A stretch of 64,000 bases of DNA from Haloprofundus marisrubri. Lineage in GTDB: Archaea; Halobacteriota; Halobacteria; Halobacteriales; Haloferacaceae. Under the pieces are notes generated by a model that had not been told where the DNA came from, ran no database searches, and saw only the letters and a list, made by a program, of their open reading frames with translations. The first letter of the stretch is position 1; the number at the start of each line of letters is the position of its first letter. The stretch is from contig NZ_LOPU01000018.1 in the NCBI RefSeq assembly GCF_001469955.1, forward strand, positions 374,001 through 438,000, written 5' to 3'. Below are positions 34,520 through 42,751 of the stretch, one piece after another. The position numbers were made by a program, and so were the translations under genes.

Positions 34520-35890
34520 ATGGCGTATCCGCATAGCCCGCTGGTCGCGTTCGCGGTCGGTATCGCAGTAGTCGTCCTGCTGCTCGCGTACTGGGACCTG
34601 CCGGCACTGATTGGACTGATTATCGCCACCTTCGCCGTCGGACTCGTCGCTCCCGGCGTTCCGCTCACCGAAATCGCCTCGCGGACTGCGACGGCGTTCG
34701 GCGAGAACATGGCGGGCATCGGGATTCCGATTCTGATGGCTGCGATAATCGGCAAAGGCATGATGTCGAGCGGGGCCGCAGAGCGAATCGTCCGAGGCTT
34801 CACGGCGCTTCTCGGCCGCGACAACGCCGACATCGCGCTCTGGGGCAGTAGCTCCGTGCTCGCGGTACCGGTGTTCTTCGACAACGTGTTCTACCTGATG
34901 GCACCGTTGGCCCGTTCGATGCGCTCGCGCATCGGGAAGAACTACGCACTCTACATCGTCGTCGTCGGTGCCGGCGCGGCGACGACACACGTGTTCGTGC
35001 CGCCGACGCCCGGACCGCTCGCCGTGGCGGACCAGATTCCCGGCGCGAACCTCGGCCTCACTATCGTCGTCGGGTTGGGCGTCGCCATCCCCTCGGCGCT
35101 GGTCGCCGGTATCGGCTACGGCCGCCTGATAAACAGCCGTCTCGACATCCCGCTTCGGGAGTCGATGGGCAGCAGTATGGAGGAACTGGAGGAACTCTCC
35201 GACCGCTCCGTGACGGCACTTCCCGGTGTCTTGGAGTCGCTGGCGCCGATTCTCATCGCCGTCTTCTTCGTCGCCTCGAACACCATCGCCACGACGTTCC
35301 TCGGCGAGGGCGCTGCGGTGATTCCGCTCACCGAGTTCATCGGCAACCCGAACTTCGCACTGACTGCGGCGGCGCTGATGGCGGCGTGGACGTACCGTCG
35401 CCACCGTGACCTCTCGCACGAACAGTGGACCGACGCTATCGTCGAGTCGCTCAAAAACGGCGGGCACATCGCCGCCATTACCTGCATGGGTGGCGCGTTC
35501 GGCGCGATGCTCGCCGCGGCCGGCATCGGCGATTACATCGCCGGTGGACTGAGCGAAATCGGCATCAACCTCCTCATCACTGCGTGGCTCATCGCTGCCG
35601 CCGTCCGTATCGCACAGGGGTCGGCGACGGTTGCGATGCTGACGACGGCGGGAATCATGGCTCCGCTGGCGGGTGGACTCGCCGTCCACCCGGCGTATCT
35701 GGTGATGGCTATCGGGGCCGGCGGCAACATCTGCTCGTGGTACCCCGACAGCGGGTTCTGGTTGGTCAAGGAAATCTGTGGGCTGACTCAGGCTGAGACG
35801 CTGAAAACCTGGACGGCCCTCACGACGATTATCTCGGTGACCGGACTGGTCGTCGTCCTCGTCGGGTCGGCGATGCTCCCGCTGGTCTGA
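34520..35890 (+). CDS. GntP-family permease
   Basis: A 456-residue carrier with about 12-14 hydrophobic segments. GENMAGIGIPILMAAIIGKG, ALWGSSSVLAVPVFFDNVFY and THVFVPPTPGPLAVAD are characteristic of the gluconate:H+ symporter (GntP) family, as is RIAQGSATVAMLTTAGIMAP. The substrate is probably a sugar acid or hydroxy acid such as gluconate or glycerate. No kinase or dehydrogenase of that pathway is adjacent. The 222-base divergent spacer to the SOUL gene has an AT-rich core (34410-34480) but I cannot place a single promoter. Confidence 0.9.
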   Translation: MAYPHSPLVAFAVGIAVVVLLLAYWDLPALIGLIIATFAVGLVAPGVPLTEIASRTATAFGENMAGIGIPILMAAIIGKGMMSSGAAERIVRGFTALLGRDNADIALWGSSSVLAVPVFFDNVFYLMAPLARSMRSRIGKNYALYIVVVGAGAATTHVFVPPTPGPLAVADQIPGANLGLTIVVGLGVAIPSALVAGIGYGRLINSRLDIPLRESMGSSMEELEELSDRSVTALPGVLESLAPILIAVFFVASNTIATTFLGEGAAVIPLTEFIGNPNFALTAAALMAAWTYRRHRDLSHEQWTDAIVESLKNGGHIAAITCMGGAFGAMLAAAGIGDYIAGGLSEIGINLLITAWLIAAAVRIAQGSATVAMLTTAGIMAPLAGGLAVHPAYLVMAIGAGGNICSWYPDSGFWLVKEICGLTQAETLKTWTALTTIISVTGLVVVLVGSAMLPLV

Positions 35891-35902
35891 GTCGGAACGG
35901 AC

Positions 35903-36736
35903 CTACCGCACGACGGTTACGGGTGCTGGTGACCGCCTCGCAACCGTCTCGGCAACGCTCCCGAACAAGATTCGGGATGCGCCGCTTCGACCGTGACTGC
36001 CGAGAAACACGTGGTCGACGTCGTTCGATTCGACGTAGTCGAGAATCGCGTCCGCCGGTCGGTTCGGCCCCCACTCGACGACCGTCGTCGTCGTCACAGT
36101 CACACCGTGTGCTTCGGCGTGCTCCCGTGCGTCCGCCAACAGCTCTTTGGCCTTCGTTTCGATTCGCTCGTACTCCTCCTCGGCGTAGACGAGTTGCCCC
36201 TCGCCGTAGTACGTCTCCATCGGGTCCATCGCGTGAACGAGCGTCGTTTCGACGTCCGGAAACGTCGAGGCCGCGTATTCGACAGCCTTCGTCGACTGTT
36301 CGGAGCCGTCGACGGCGACGACGTGATGTTTGTCTCCGCGGCGCTGGTGCGGGTGGACGACGGTCACCGGGACGGGCGCACGTCGCAACACGCGCTCGGC
36401 GACGCTCCCGAGCAGAATACGTGAGGCTCGCTCTCGTCCGTGACTCCCGACTACGATTTCGTCGACGTCGCTCTCCTCGCTGTAGGCGACGATTTCACGA
36501 CTCGGGCGTCCAACTCGCGTCTCAGTTCTCACTTCTACTCCACGCTGTCGTGCGATATCGACCAAGGAGGTGAACAGCCGTTCGGGGTGGAGTTCGTCGT
36601 CGTCGGGGCCGGTGTACCGCGAATCGACGACGTGTAGCAAGGTGATGTCGTCGTCGGGGAAGGCCCCCAACGCGTGCTCGAACGCATCCTCGGAAAGCGG
36701 CGACCCGTCCGTCGGTACCAGAATCTCTCGTGGCAT
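35903..36736 (-). CDS. Universal stress protein with two UspA domains
   Basis: Started at MPREILVPTDGSPLS (ATG at 36736) rather than 13 residues upstream, giving 277 residues. Two tandem Usp domains are seen. The first ends VVGSHGRERASRILLGSVAE, the second begins HHVVAVDGSEQSTKAVEYAA and ends FLGSHGRSGASRILFGSVAE. The G-S-H-G-R-x-G-x(9)-G-S-V-A ATP-binding signature is present twice. Cytoplasmic and probably ATP-binding; the physiological role is unknown. It is convergent with the GntP gene. Confidence 0.93.
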   Translation of the reverse strand: MPREILVPTDGSPLSEDAFEHALGAFPDDDITLLHVVDSRYTGPDDDELHPERLFTSLVDIARQRGVEVRTETRVGRPSREIVAYSEESDVDEIVVGSHGRERASRILLGSVAERVLRRAPVPVTVVHPHQRRGDKHHVVAVDGSEQSTKAVEYAASTFPDVETTLVHAMDPMETYYGEGQLVYAEEEYERIETKAKELLADAREHAEAHGVTVTTTTVVEWGPNRPADAILDYVESNDVDHVFLGSHGRSGASRILFGSVAETVARRSPAPVTVVR

Positions 36737-36930
36737 ATCGGGAGAGGCCACGCCGTGCGTGTTAGTCGTTATCACGTTAGCGACGACTGTCGGTCGTTCC
36801 GGACGACGAATCCGCGACGGAAGCAGTCGTTCGTCTCGCTCTCGACGATAGAAGGAATGTCGCTCGGCGGGAGCTGAGACGCTCGGACGTGCTCGCTCCG
36901 CTCACTACGAAGTGAGACGAAGAAACGAGA

Positions 36931-37032
36931 GTGGACTCAGCGGGACTGAGCAAACGCGAACGTTTGCGAGGTACGGTGAGTCCGCTGACCGAAGTGAGCG
37001 AAAACGAACGAAGGGAAGTGGACTCAGCGGGA
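36931..37032. repeat. Direct repeat of the tRNA-Ala 3' end
   Basis: GTGGACTCAGCGGGA occurs at 36931-36945 and again at 37018-37032. The second copy is the 3' acceptor/T-stem of the tRNA-Ala gene. The copies are 87 bases apart, in the same orientation, with GAGCGAAAACGAACGAAG-type short repeats between. It resembles a decayed attachment site; no integrase is present. Confidence 0.8.
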
Positions 37033-37090
37033 TTTGAACCCGCGGCCTTTCCCCTGCCAAGGGAACGATCTACCACTGATCTATGAGCCC
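37019..37090 (-). tRNA. tRNA-Ala (anticodon GGC)
   Basis: A 72-base cloverleaf on the minus strand. The acceptor GGGCTCA pairs with TGAGTCC and contains the G3-U70 pair that marks alanine tRNAs; the discriminator is A. The anticodon loop TTGGCAG gives GGC. The T-arm is GCGGG-TTCAAAT-CCCGC. An AT-rich TTATTAAT element lies about 35 bases upstream at 37121-37129. No intron. Confidence 0.96.
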
Positions 37091-37376
37091 GCGTCTGCAC
37101 TCATACGTATCTCTGACCGATTAATAAGGGCTTCGACTCGTGGGGGCGTTTGCGTCGCATCCGCACGCCGTCTGGTGAACGGTCGTCGACGACGACGGCC
37201 ACGACGAGCGTCACGAGTCGAAACGGTTTAACGTCCGACGGCGGAACCCACTCGTGGGAACAGCACGGCCGCAACTCTGACTCGTCCGGGTTCTCTCTCC
37301 GGGCTTGGGATTGCGGAAGTGCACCGACAGCCGTCGGTCACGCTTTCTGCGGTCAGTGCCGTTCCAATTTCGAACT

Positions 37377-37841
37377 ATGGCACGAATGCATACCCGTCGC
37401 CGCGGCTCGTCCGGTTCGGACCGCCCGGTGACAGACGAAGCCCCCGAGTGGAGTGACGTCGACGCAGACGACGTCGAACAGCGCGTCGTCGAACTCGCAG
37501 AGCAGGGCCACGACCCCAGCGTTATCGGCCTGAAACTGCGCGACGAAGGCGTCAAAGGCACCCCGGTCCCGAACGTCAAGCTCGCGACCGGCAAGAAAGT
37601 CACCGAGATTCTCGAGGAGAACGACGCGAAAGACGAACTCCCCGAGGACCTCAAGAACCTGATGCAGCGCGCGGTTCGCCTGCGTGAACACGTTCAGGAG
37701 AACCAGCAGGACCACCAGAACCGTCGCGCCCTGCAGAACACCGAGTCGAAGATTCGCCGCCTCGTCAACTACTACCGAGGCGACGCGCTCGACCCGTCGT
37801 TCCGCTACAGCTACGACGTCGCCGTCGAACTTCTCGAATAA
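37377..37841 (+). CDS. rps15: Small-subunit ribosomal protein S15
   Basis: A 154-residue uS15 starting MARMHTRRRGSSGSD at the ATG at 37377; the earlier TTG-started extension is not used. It has VIGLKLRDEGVKGTPVPNVK and the helical core DLKNLMQRAVRLREHVQENQ ending LVNYYRGDALDPSFRY. The long N-terminal extension is normal for archaea. It is the first gene of a four-gene operon with the RecJ-like gene, pcc1 and rps3ae, a linkage conserved in haloarchaea as far as I know. Confidence 0.97.
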   Translation: MARMHTRRRGSSGSDRPVTDEAPEWSDVDADDVEQRVVELAEQGHDPSVIGLKLRDEGVKGTPVPNVKLATGKKVTEILEENDAKDELPEDLKNLMQRAVRLREHVQENQQDHQNRRALQNTESKIRRLVNYYRGDALDPSFRYSYDVAVELLE

Positions 37842-37844
37842 CTG

Positions 37845-39083
37845 ATGTCGACGACGCGCTCCGCCACCTCCGAGACTGCCCCCGCCGCCGTCGCTGCGGC
37901 GCTCGCCGACGCCCCGTTCGTCCGGGTCGTCGCGCGCGCCGACGGCGACTCGCTGGCCGCGAGTGGCATCCTCGCACGTGCGCTGCGGAGCGCTGACATC
38001 CCGTTCCACGTCCAACTCCGACCGAATCCGACGACCGCTGTCGCCGCCGACACCGACGACACCGTCGTCTCCGTCGGTGCGACCAACGCACCGCTTGCCG
38101 TACCCGGCGAGGACTCGCCGGCGACGCTCGTAGCGTACCGCGCTGCGCGCGAACTCGGGGACACGCCGACGCCGACGCTCGCTCTCGCGGGCATCGTCGC
38201 CGCCGGTGCGTTGCCGACCGCCGACGAGTACGACACGCTTCGAGCGGCCGCCGAATCCGGCGGTGTCACTCGACGCCCCGGCGTCGGCGTTCCGGTCGGT
38301 GACCTCGCCGACGGCCTCGCCCATTCGACGCTCCTCTACGCGCCCTTCTCGGGCGATGTAGAGTCGTCGCGGGCGATGCTCGCCGAGGCCGACCTTCCGG
38401 CCGAACTCGACGACGACGCCCGTCGCCGACTCGCTTCTCTCGTCGCGCTGGACGCGACGGACGGAGACGCGACGCCGCGGGCGGTCGAGACACTCGAACG
38501 CTCCCTCCGGCCGTACGAAACGCCCGAGGGACCGTTCGAGACGGTCGAAGGCTACGCCGACGTGCTCTGCTGTGCCGCCCGGGAACGCCCCGGAACCGGC
38601 ATCGCACTCGCACTCGGCCACCACACCGACGCGACGCGGCAGGCCGCACTCGACGCGTGGCGCAACCACGCGCTCGAAGCCCACACCGTCCTGCACGAGG
38701 CCGAGACGGCTCGATTCGCCGACTGCTTCGTCGTGCGCACCGGCCTCGGTGCCGAATCGCTCGGCGTGTTGGCGACGATTGCGCGACTGGTCCGCGACTT
38801 CCGGTCGCCGGAACCGGTCGTGCTCGCCGTCGGCGACGGCGTCGCCGCCGCCGCCAGCGTCGAACCCAGACGACTGGGGGAGACGATGGCCACGGCCGCC
38901 GCCGAACTCGACGGCACGGGCTACGGACGAAGTGACGCCGGCGAAGCGCGCTTCGACACCGAGGAAACGGACGAACTGGACGAGACGGACGGAACGGACA
39001 CCGACGCGACGACTCCACCGGACGCATCGACCACTGACCACCACCCGTTCACCGCGGCGTTTCGGGAGGCACTCCGCGCATGA
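37845..39083 (+). CDS. RecJ/DHH-like protein lacking the metal motifs
   Basis: A 412-residue protein three bases after the S15 stop. The N-terminal fold is RecJ-like, with VRVVARADGDSLAASGILAR where active RecJ has a DxDG metal motif. The DHH triad expected further on is not visible (VVSVGATNAPLAVPGED instead). The middle has PGTGIALALGHHTDATRQAA. The last 40 residues are an acidic tail. Archaeal RecJ relatives are part of the replication machinery and eukaryotic Cdc45 is a catalytically dead RecJ. I therefore read this as a structural replication/repair factor. The DHH exonuclease at 53433 keeps its motifs. Confidence 0.78.
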   Translation: MSTTRSATSETAPAAVAAALADAPFVRVVARADGDSLAASGILARALRSADIPFHVQLRPNPTTAVAADTDDTVVSVGATNAPLAVPGEDSPATLVAYRAARELGDTPTPTLALAGIVAAGALPTADEYDTLRAAAESGGVTRRPGVGVPVGDLADGLAHSTLLYAPFSGDVESSRAMLAEADLPAELDDDARRRLASLVALDATDGDATPRAVETLERSLRPYETPEGPFETVEGYADVLCCAARERPGTGIALALGHHTDATRQAALDAWRNHALEAHTVLHEAETARFADCFVVRTGLGAESLGVLATIARLVRDFRSPEPVVLAVGDGVAAAASVEPRRLGETMATAAAELDGTGYGRSDAGEARFDTEETDELDETDGTDTDATTPPDASTTDHHPFTAAFREALRA

Positions 39084-39340
39084 CGCGCACGAGTGAGACG
39101 AACTCGGAGTCGGGCGCGCGAACCGCCCGCGTCGAGACGACGCACGAGGAGGCGGCGCTCGTCGCCGCCGCACTCGCCCCCGACGACACCGACTCGATGA
39201 CGACCGACGTCGACGACAATCGCATCGTCACCGACATCGAGCGGGAGACGACCGGCGGCCTGCAGGCCACGGTCGACGACTACGTGGTGAACCTGACGGT
39301 CGCAGAGGCCGTCATCGACGCAGCTACAGACACAACATGA
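39080..39340 (+). CDS. pcc1: KEOPS complex subunit Pcc1
   Basis: An 86-residue protein whose ATG overlaps the RecJ-like stop. VETTHEEAALVAAALAPDDT and VTDIERETTGGLQATVDDYV match Pcc1, the dimerisation platform of the KEOPS complex that makes t6A37 on ANN-decoding tRNAs. Length is normal. The stop overlaps the rps3ae ATG, so it is translationally coupled to the ribosomal gene. Confidence 0.93.
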   Translation: MTRTSETNSESGARTARVETTHEEAALVAAALAPDDTDSMTTDVDDNRIVTDIERETTGGLQATVDDYVVNLTVAEAVIDAATDTT

Positions 39341-39990
39341 GCGAACGTTCAGTATCCAAGCAGAAACGAGGCAAGCGATGGTACTCCGTGCTCGCGCCCG
39401 AGCAGTTCGACCGGGCCGAACTCGGCAAAACCGTCGCAGAGGAAACGGAGATGGTGTACGGACGCACTATCGAGACCACGCTCGGCGAACTCACCGACGA
39501 CGCCGGCGCGAACAACACGAAACTCACGTTCAAAATCAACGACGTGGGGTCGGACTCGGCGTACACCGAGTTCATCCAGCACGAACTGACGCGCGACTAC
39601 CTGCGCAGTCTGGTTCGCCGCGGCGCCTCGAAAGTCGAGGCGAACGTCACCGTGCTGACGACCGACGACTACCGCATGCAGGTCCAACCCGTGGCGTTCA
39701 CGACGAAGAAGGCCGACCGCAGTCAGGAGCAGGCCATCCGTCGCGTCATGATCGACCTCGTTCACGAGGCCGCCGAGGACCGTAGCTTCGAGCAACTCAT
39801 CGACAGCGTCGTCGAAGGTCGACTCTCCTCGGCCATCTACGGCGAAGCGAAGACCATCTACCCGCTCCGCCGGGTCGAGGTCCAGAAGCTCTCGCTTGAG
39901 GCACGACCAGAAGAGGTCGAAGCCGAAGAGGAAGTCTCCGTCGACGTCGACGAGTCCGACGTGGCCGAAGAAGTCGCCGACGCCGAGTAA
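39337..39990 (+). CDS. rps3ae: Small-subunit ribosomal protein S3Ae (eS1)
   Basis: A 217-residue eS1 with QKRGKRWYSVLAPEQFDRAE, ETTLGELTDDAGANNTKLTF, YLRSLVRRGASKVEANVTV and TKKADRSQEQAIRRVMIDL. The C terminus ends in an acidic stretch. Archaeal and eukaryotic-specific protein of the small subunit platform. ATG overlaps the pcc1 stop. Confidence 0.97.
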   Translation: MSERSVSKQKRGKRWYSVLAPEQFDRAELGKTVAEETEMVYGRTIETTLGELTDDAGANNTKLTFKINDVGSDSAYTEFIQHELTRDYLRSLVRRGASKVEANVTVLTTDDYRMQVQPVAFTTKKADRSQEQAIRRVMIDLVHEAAEDRSFEQLIDSVVEGRLSSAIYGEAKTIYPLRRVEVQKLSLEARPEEVEAEEEVSVDVDESDVAEEVADAE

Positions 39991-40040
39991 TTCGCCGTCG
40001 ACGCGACGAACTCGGAGAACTCCCGAAAACTCGAAAACCC

Positions 40041-40050
40041 GATTTTTCTC
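40041..40050 (+). terminator. Oligo-T terminator after rps3ae
   Basis: GATTTTTCTC about 50 bases past the rps3ae stop gives a run of five T, the usual archaeal termination signal. The spacer is convergent with the halocyanin gene. Confidence 0.4.
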
Positions 40051-40074
40051 GATACCGACCGACGAGCCGCCGCG

Positions 40075-40518
40075 TTACTCCGACTGATTCCCGGAGCTAC
40101 CGCCTTCTTCGACGATAACCGACCCGACCATCCCGCTTCGCTCGTGGGGGATGCAGACGTATTCGTACCGACCGGGCACCTCGAAGGTGTGCGCGAACGT
40201 GTCGCCGTTGTTCAATGCGCCGCCGAACTCGCTGCGCCAAGCGTCGCGGGCGGCCTGCTCGCTCTCGTAGTCGCCGCTGGCGAAGTACTCCGCTTCCTTG
40301 GGGATGGAGTTCTCGTAAGCGGTGACCGTGTGGTCACGCGTACTCGTGTTCTGCCAGACGACTTCCTCGCCGACGGAGACGGTGATTTCGGCAGGGTCGA
40401 ACGCCATCGCCGTCATCCCGACGTCGTAGTTTTGGCCCTGTCCGCCCGCGCTCCCACACCCCGCGAGCGCCGTGATACCGGCCGCCCCGGCCGCCGCGAG
40501 GAACGTGCGTCGCTTCAT
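40075..40518 (-). CDS. Halocyanin-like blue copper lipoprotein
   Basis: A 147-residue protein from the ATG at 40518. The signal MKRRTFLAAAGAAGITALAGC is Tat-type with a lipobox (LAGC, lipidated Cys near residue 21). The cupredoxin domain has EITVSVGEEVVWQNTS, the copper His in TRDHTVTA, and the second half of the site in YEYVCIPHERSGMVGSVIV (Cys, His, Met). It is a membrane-attached electron carrier like halocyanin/plastocyanin. An insertion of about 40 residues lies between the two halves of the copper site. Confidence 0.93.
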   Translation of the reverse strand: MKRRTFLAAAGAAGITALAGCGSAGGQGQNYDVGMTAMAFDPAEITVSVGEEVVWQNTSTRDHTVTAYENSIPKEAEYFASGDYESEQAARDAWRSEFGGALNNGDTFAHTFEVPGRYEYVCIPHERSGMVGSVIVEEGGSSGNQSE

Positions 40519-40627
40519 GGCTGCATCTCGGTACTGGTCGGATAAAGGGGGCTTGGTCTGCCCGTCGAAACCGCGGCCCCGACTGTGGATGTAAAAACGT
40601 ATACCGCACCTCTGCAACCGCGAACAC

Positions 40628-41305
40628 ATGCACTCCCGGTTCGTCGTCGGACGGTTAGGCATCGCCGACGTGGTCACCGTCGGCAACGCCGGACTGGGGT
40701 TTCTCGCCGTCGCCCTCGCGAGCGTCTCGCCGGGTCTCGCCGCGAGACTCATCCTTCTCGCGGCCGTCGCAGACGGCCTCGACGGTGTGCTCGCGCGGCG
40801 CTACGGCGGCACCGACGCCGGTCCGTATCTCGACTCGCTGGCCGACGTCGCCTCCTTCGGCGTCGCCCCCGCGATGGTCGTCGTCGCCGCGGTTCGGGCG
40901 GCGTGGGGATTCGACTCGCTTCGTGTCACCATCTCCGTCGCCATCGCGGCGCTGTTCGTCGTAATGGCGGTGACTCGACTGGGGATGTACACCGCTCACG
41001 ACGCAGACTCCGCGCAGACGCGCGGCGTGCCGACGACGCTCGCGGCGACGATTCTCGCTGCGGGCGTTCTCGTCGGCTTCACCGACCCGTTCCCGCTCGT
41101 GGGACTGACGGCGCTGCTCGCGGTGTTGATGGTGACGACGGTTCCGTACCCCGACTTACACACCCAAGATGCGCTCGTGATGGGCGTCGTACAGGCGCTG
41201 GCGATTCTGTTCCCGCACCGTCTCGGCGGCGGGTTCGCCTTCGGCCTGCTGTTCTTGGCGCTGGCGTACATGTTTCTCGCGCCGCGGTTCTACTGGGGCC
41301 GCTGA
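40628..41305 (+). CDS. pssA: Archaetidylserine synthase (CDP-alcohol phosphatidyltransferase)
   Basis: A 225-residue membrane enzyme starting at the ATG at 40628, with a GTATACC box about 27 bases upstream. The CDP-alcohol phosphotransferase signature is DGLDGVLARRYGG followed by DAGPYLDSLADVASFG. About six hydrophobic helices. It makes archaetidylserine from CDP-archaeol and serine. In haloarchaea this step supplies the lipid for archaeosortase-dependent C-terminal lipidation of surface proteins. The archaeosortase itself is not in the window. Confidence 0.92.
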   Translation: MHSRFVVGRLGIADVVTVGNAGLGFLAVALASVSPGLAARLILLAAVADGLDGVLARRYGGTDAGPYLDSLADVASFGVAPAMVVVAAVRAAWGFDSLRVTISVAIAALFVVMAVTRLGMYTAHDADSAQTRGVPTTLAATILAAGVLVGFTDPFPLVGLTALLAVLMVTTVPYPDLHTQDALVMGVVQALAILFPHRLGGGFAFGLLFLALAYMFLAPRFYWGR

Positions 41306-41360
41306 GCCGCTCTCTATCGCTCTCTGTCGCTCTCTGTCGCTCTCCGTCTGTTTTCGACGC

Positions 41361-41630
41361 TCACATCCCCATGTCGCTGGCGTCGTCGGGGACGGGTAGG
41401 TCGTGGACGGCGACGCCGAGCAGTTCGGCGGCGTGGTCGAGCGCCATGTCGAAGCCGTAGTAGCGTTCGAGTTCGTCGCCGTCGGCGGTCGGTCGGACTT
41501 TCAACATCGCGTAGCCCTCGATGTTCTGGGCGATGGCGGCGGTCCGGCCGTCGCGGGCGAACTCCACGATACGCTCGCCGTCGGTCTCGTAGTAGCGCGC
41601 TTCGACGTCGCCGGCGCTGGCTTCGCTCAT
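41361..41630 (-). CDS. Small conserved haloarchaeal protein (DUF7111-like)
   Basis: An 89-residue protein with VEARYYETDGERIVEFARDG, AAIAQNIEGYAMLKVRP and YGFDMALDHAAELLGV, ending SDMGM. The sequence is of a well conserved kind among haloarchaea, which I recall as DUF7111. No Cys, no membrane helix; function unknown. It lies next to the 3' end of the SRP RNA gene. Confidence 0.7.
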   Translation of the reverse strand: MSEASAGDVEARYYETDGERIVEFARDGRTAAIAQNIEGYAMLKVRPTADGDELERYYGFDMALDHAAELLGVAVHDLPVPDDASDMGM

Positions 41631-41751
41631 GGCTCGTCGTTAGGAACAGCGGAACCTATCGGTTCCGGAGTCGGCGGTCCACAGCGTCGCAATGCCGGTA
41701 CCATCGGTACCGACAGCAATCGCTCGCCGGTGTGAAAACGGTATGAATGCG

Positions 41752-42052
41752 GACGGTCGGGGTTGCCCGGCGTTCCGGCACGGGGAATCCCGGTTGCCTC
41801 CTCCACCCCGCGATCCTACGAGCGACGCACGTCCGACGGTGGGCTGCTCGCTTCCGCGCCTGACCCAGTACCGTCGATGAATCGTGACGGTTCGCCCCTG
41901 CGGACGAGCGACACGAAGCCGCTGTCCCCGCAGGACGAGGTTTCTACGTTGGCTTTCGGGGCCCGTACCGGTCTGACCGGACGCACCCGACGTTCGGTCC
42001 CCGCTAAAGACTCTATGGCGGGTAAGAGAGCAGGGCCTAACTGCCCGACCTA
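41752..42052 (-). ncRNA. ffs: Signal recognition particle 7S RNA
   Basis: On the minus strand the universal SRP helix 8 motif GTCAGGCGCGGAAGCGAGCA is read across about 41842-41866. The 5' GGTCGGG (42044-42050) pairs with the 3' CCCGACC (41755-41761), closing the molecule at about 300 bases, the size of haloarchaeal 7S RNA. The Alu-domain end starts near GGGCAGTTAGGCCCTG. The RNA scaffolds SRP19/SRP54 for membrane targeting. The ends are approximate to a few bases. The open frames across this stretch are not genes. Confidence 0.95.
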
Positions 42053-42077
42053 GTCCACTCGGAGTTACTCCACTCCC

Positions 42078-42085
42078 ACTTAAGG
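42078..42085 (-). promoter_or_regulatory. TATA box of the SRP RNA gene
   Basis: CCTTAAGTGG, read on the minus strand around 42078-42085, lies about 27 bases before the RNA 5' end near 42052. Confidence 0.7.
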
Positions 42086-42196
42086 GCCTTTCGACTCCCG
42101 CCTGCGAGAACACGAAGACGGCGTAGTGGTGGCGACGCCGTCGATGTCGAATTCACTGTTCGGGCTATTGAAGCCTCGATAGCCCACTCAACCGAC

Positions 42197-42610
42197 TTAG
42201 AGCACTTCGCGGGCGTAGACGCCGGCGACGACGGCGACGACAGCCGAGAGCGCGACGACGGCCCAGCGGTGATACTCTATCCACGCCGCCTCCGGCGGGA
42301 AACTGAACAGCAGCGTCTCGTCGATGGCCGTCGCCCACAGCAGCGACAGAACGACCATCGCCAAGCCGAGGACGACGGCGATGCCCGCGACGAGGTCCGG
42401 TTCGGCGTTGCCGCGGGGACCCGACAGAAAGACGACGGCGGCGATAACGGCGAGGAACGCGACGCTGTTGGCGCCGACCGACCCGGCGGCGTAGTACGCC
42501 GACAGCGGCGCTTCCGGGTTGGTGACGACGAGATACGGAACCGCGACGACGACGAGCAGCACGAGGCTGGCGACGGTGCCGGCGGTGGCGACAGCGTCTT
42601 TCATCTGCAT
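42197..42610 (-). CDS. Four-helix membrane protein (DUF7548-like)
   Basis: Only the last 137 codons of a much longer open frame are coding, from MQMKDAVATAGTVASLV at 42610. Four hydrophobic segments are seen: ASLVLLVVVAVPYLVVT, VAFLAVIAAVVFLSG, GIAVVLGLAMVVLSLLW and WAVVALSAVVAVVAGVY. The family name is from memory. The remaining upstream frame is antisense of the thiolase gene. Function unknown. Confidence 0.72.
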   Translation of the reverse strand: MQMKDAVATAGTVASLVLLVVVAVPYLVVTNPEAPLSAYYAAGSVGANSVAFLAVIAAVVFLSGPRGNAEPDLVAGIAVVLGLAMVVLSLLWATAIDETLLFSFPPEAAWIEYHRWAVVALSAVVAVVAGVYAREVL

Positions 42611-42751
42611 ACGAGTGTCTTGCGGACGGGCTACTAAAACAGTTGAGATGTTCGTGTTTCGATGCCCTCGGCCGTTCCGACCCCCGCCCCGGTGGCTGAT
42701 TCTCGCTGCGAGAAGGGAAACCGGTAAGCGGGTGGCCCGCACGCGTCCGGT

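Noticed and set aside
34298-35689. Upstream extension of the SOUL frame on the minus strand
   Set aside because: It overlaps the GntP permease gene entirely and has no coding features.
41640-42113. 157-residue frame over the SRP RNA region
   Set aside because: The stretch is explained by the 7S RNA with its helix 8 motif and closing stem.
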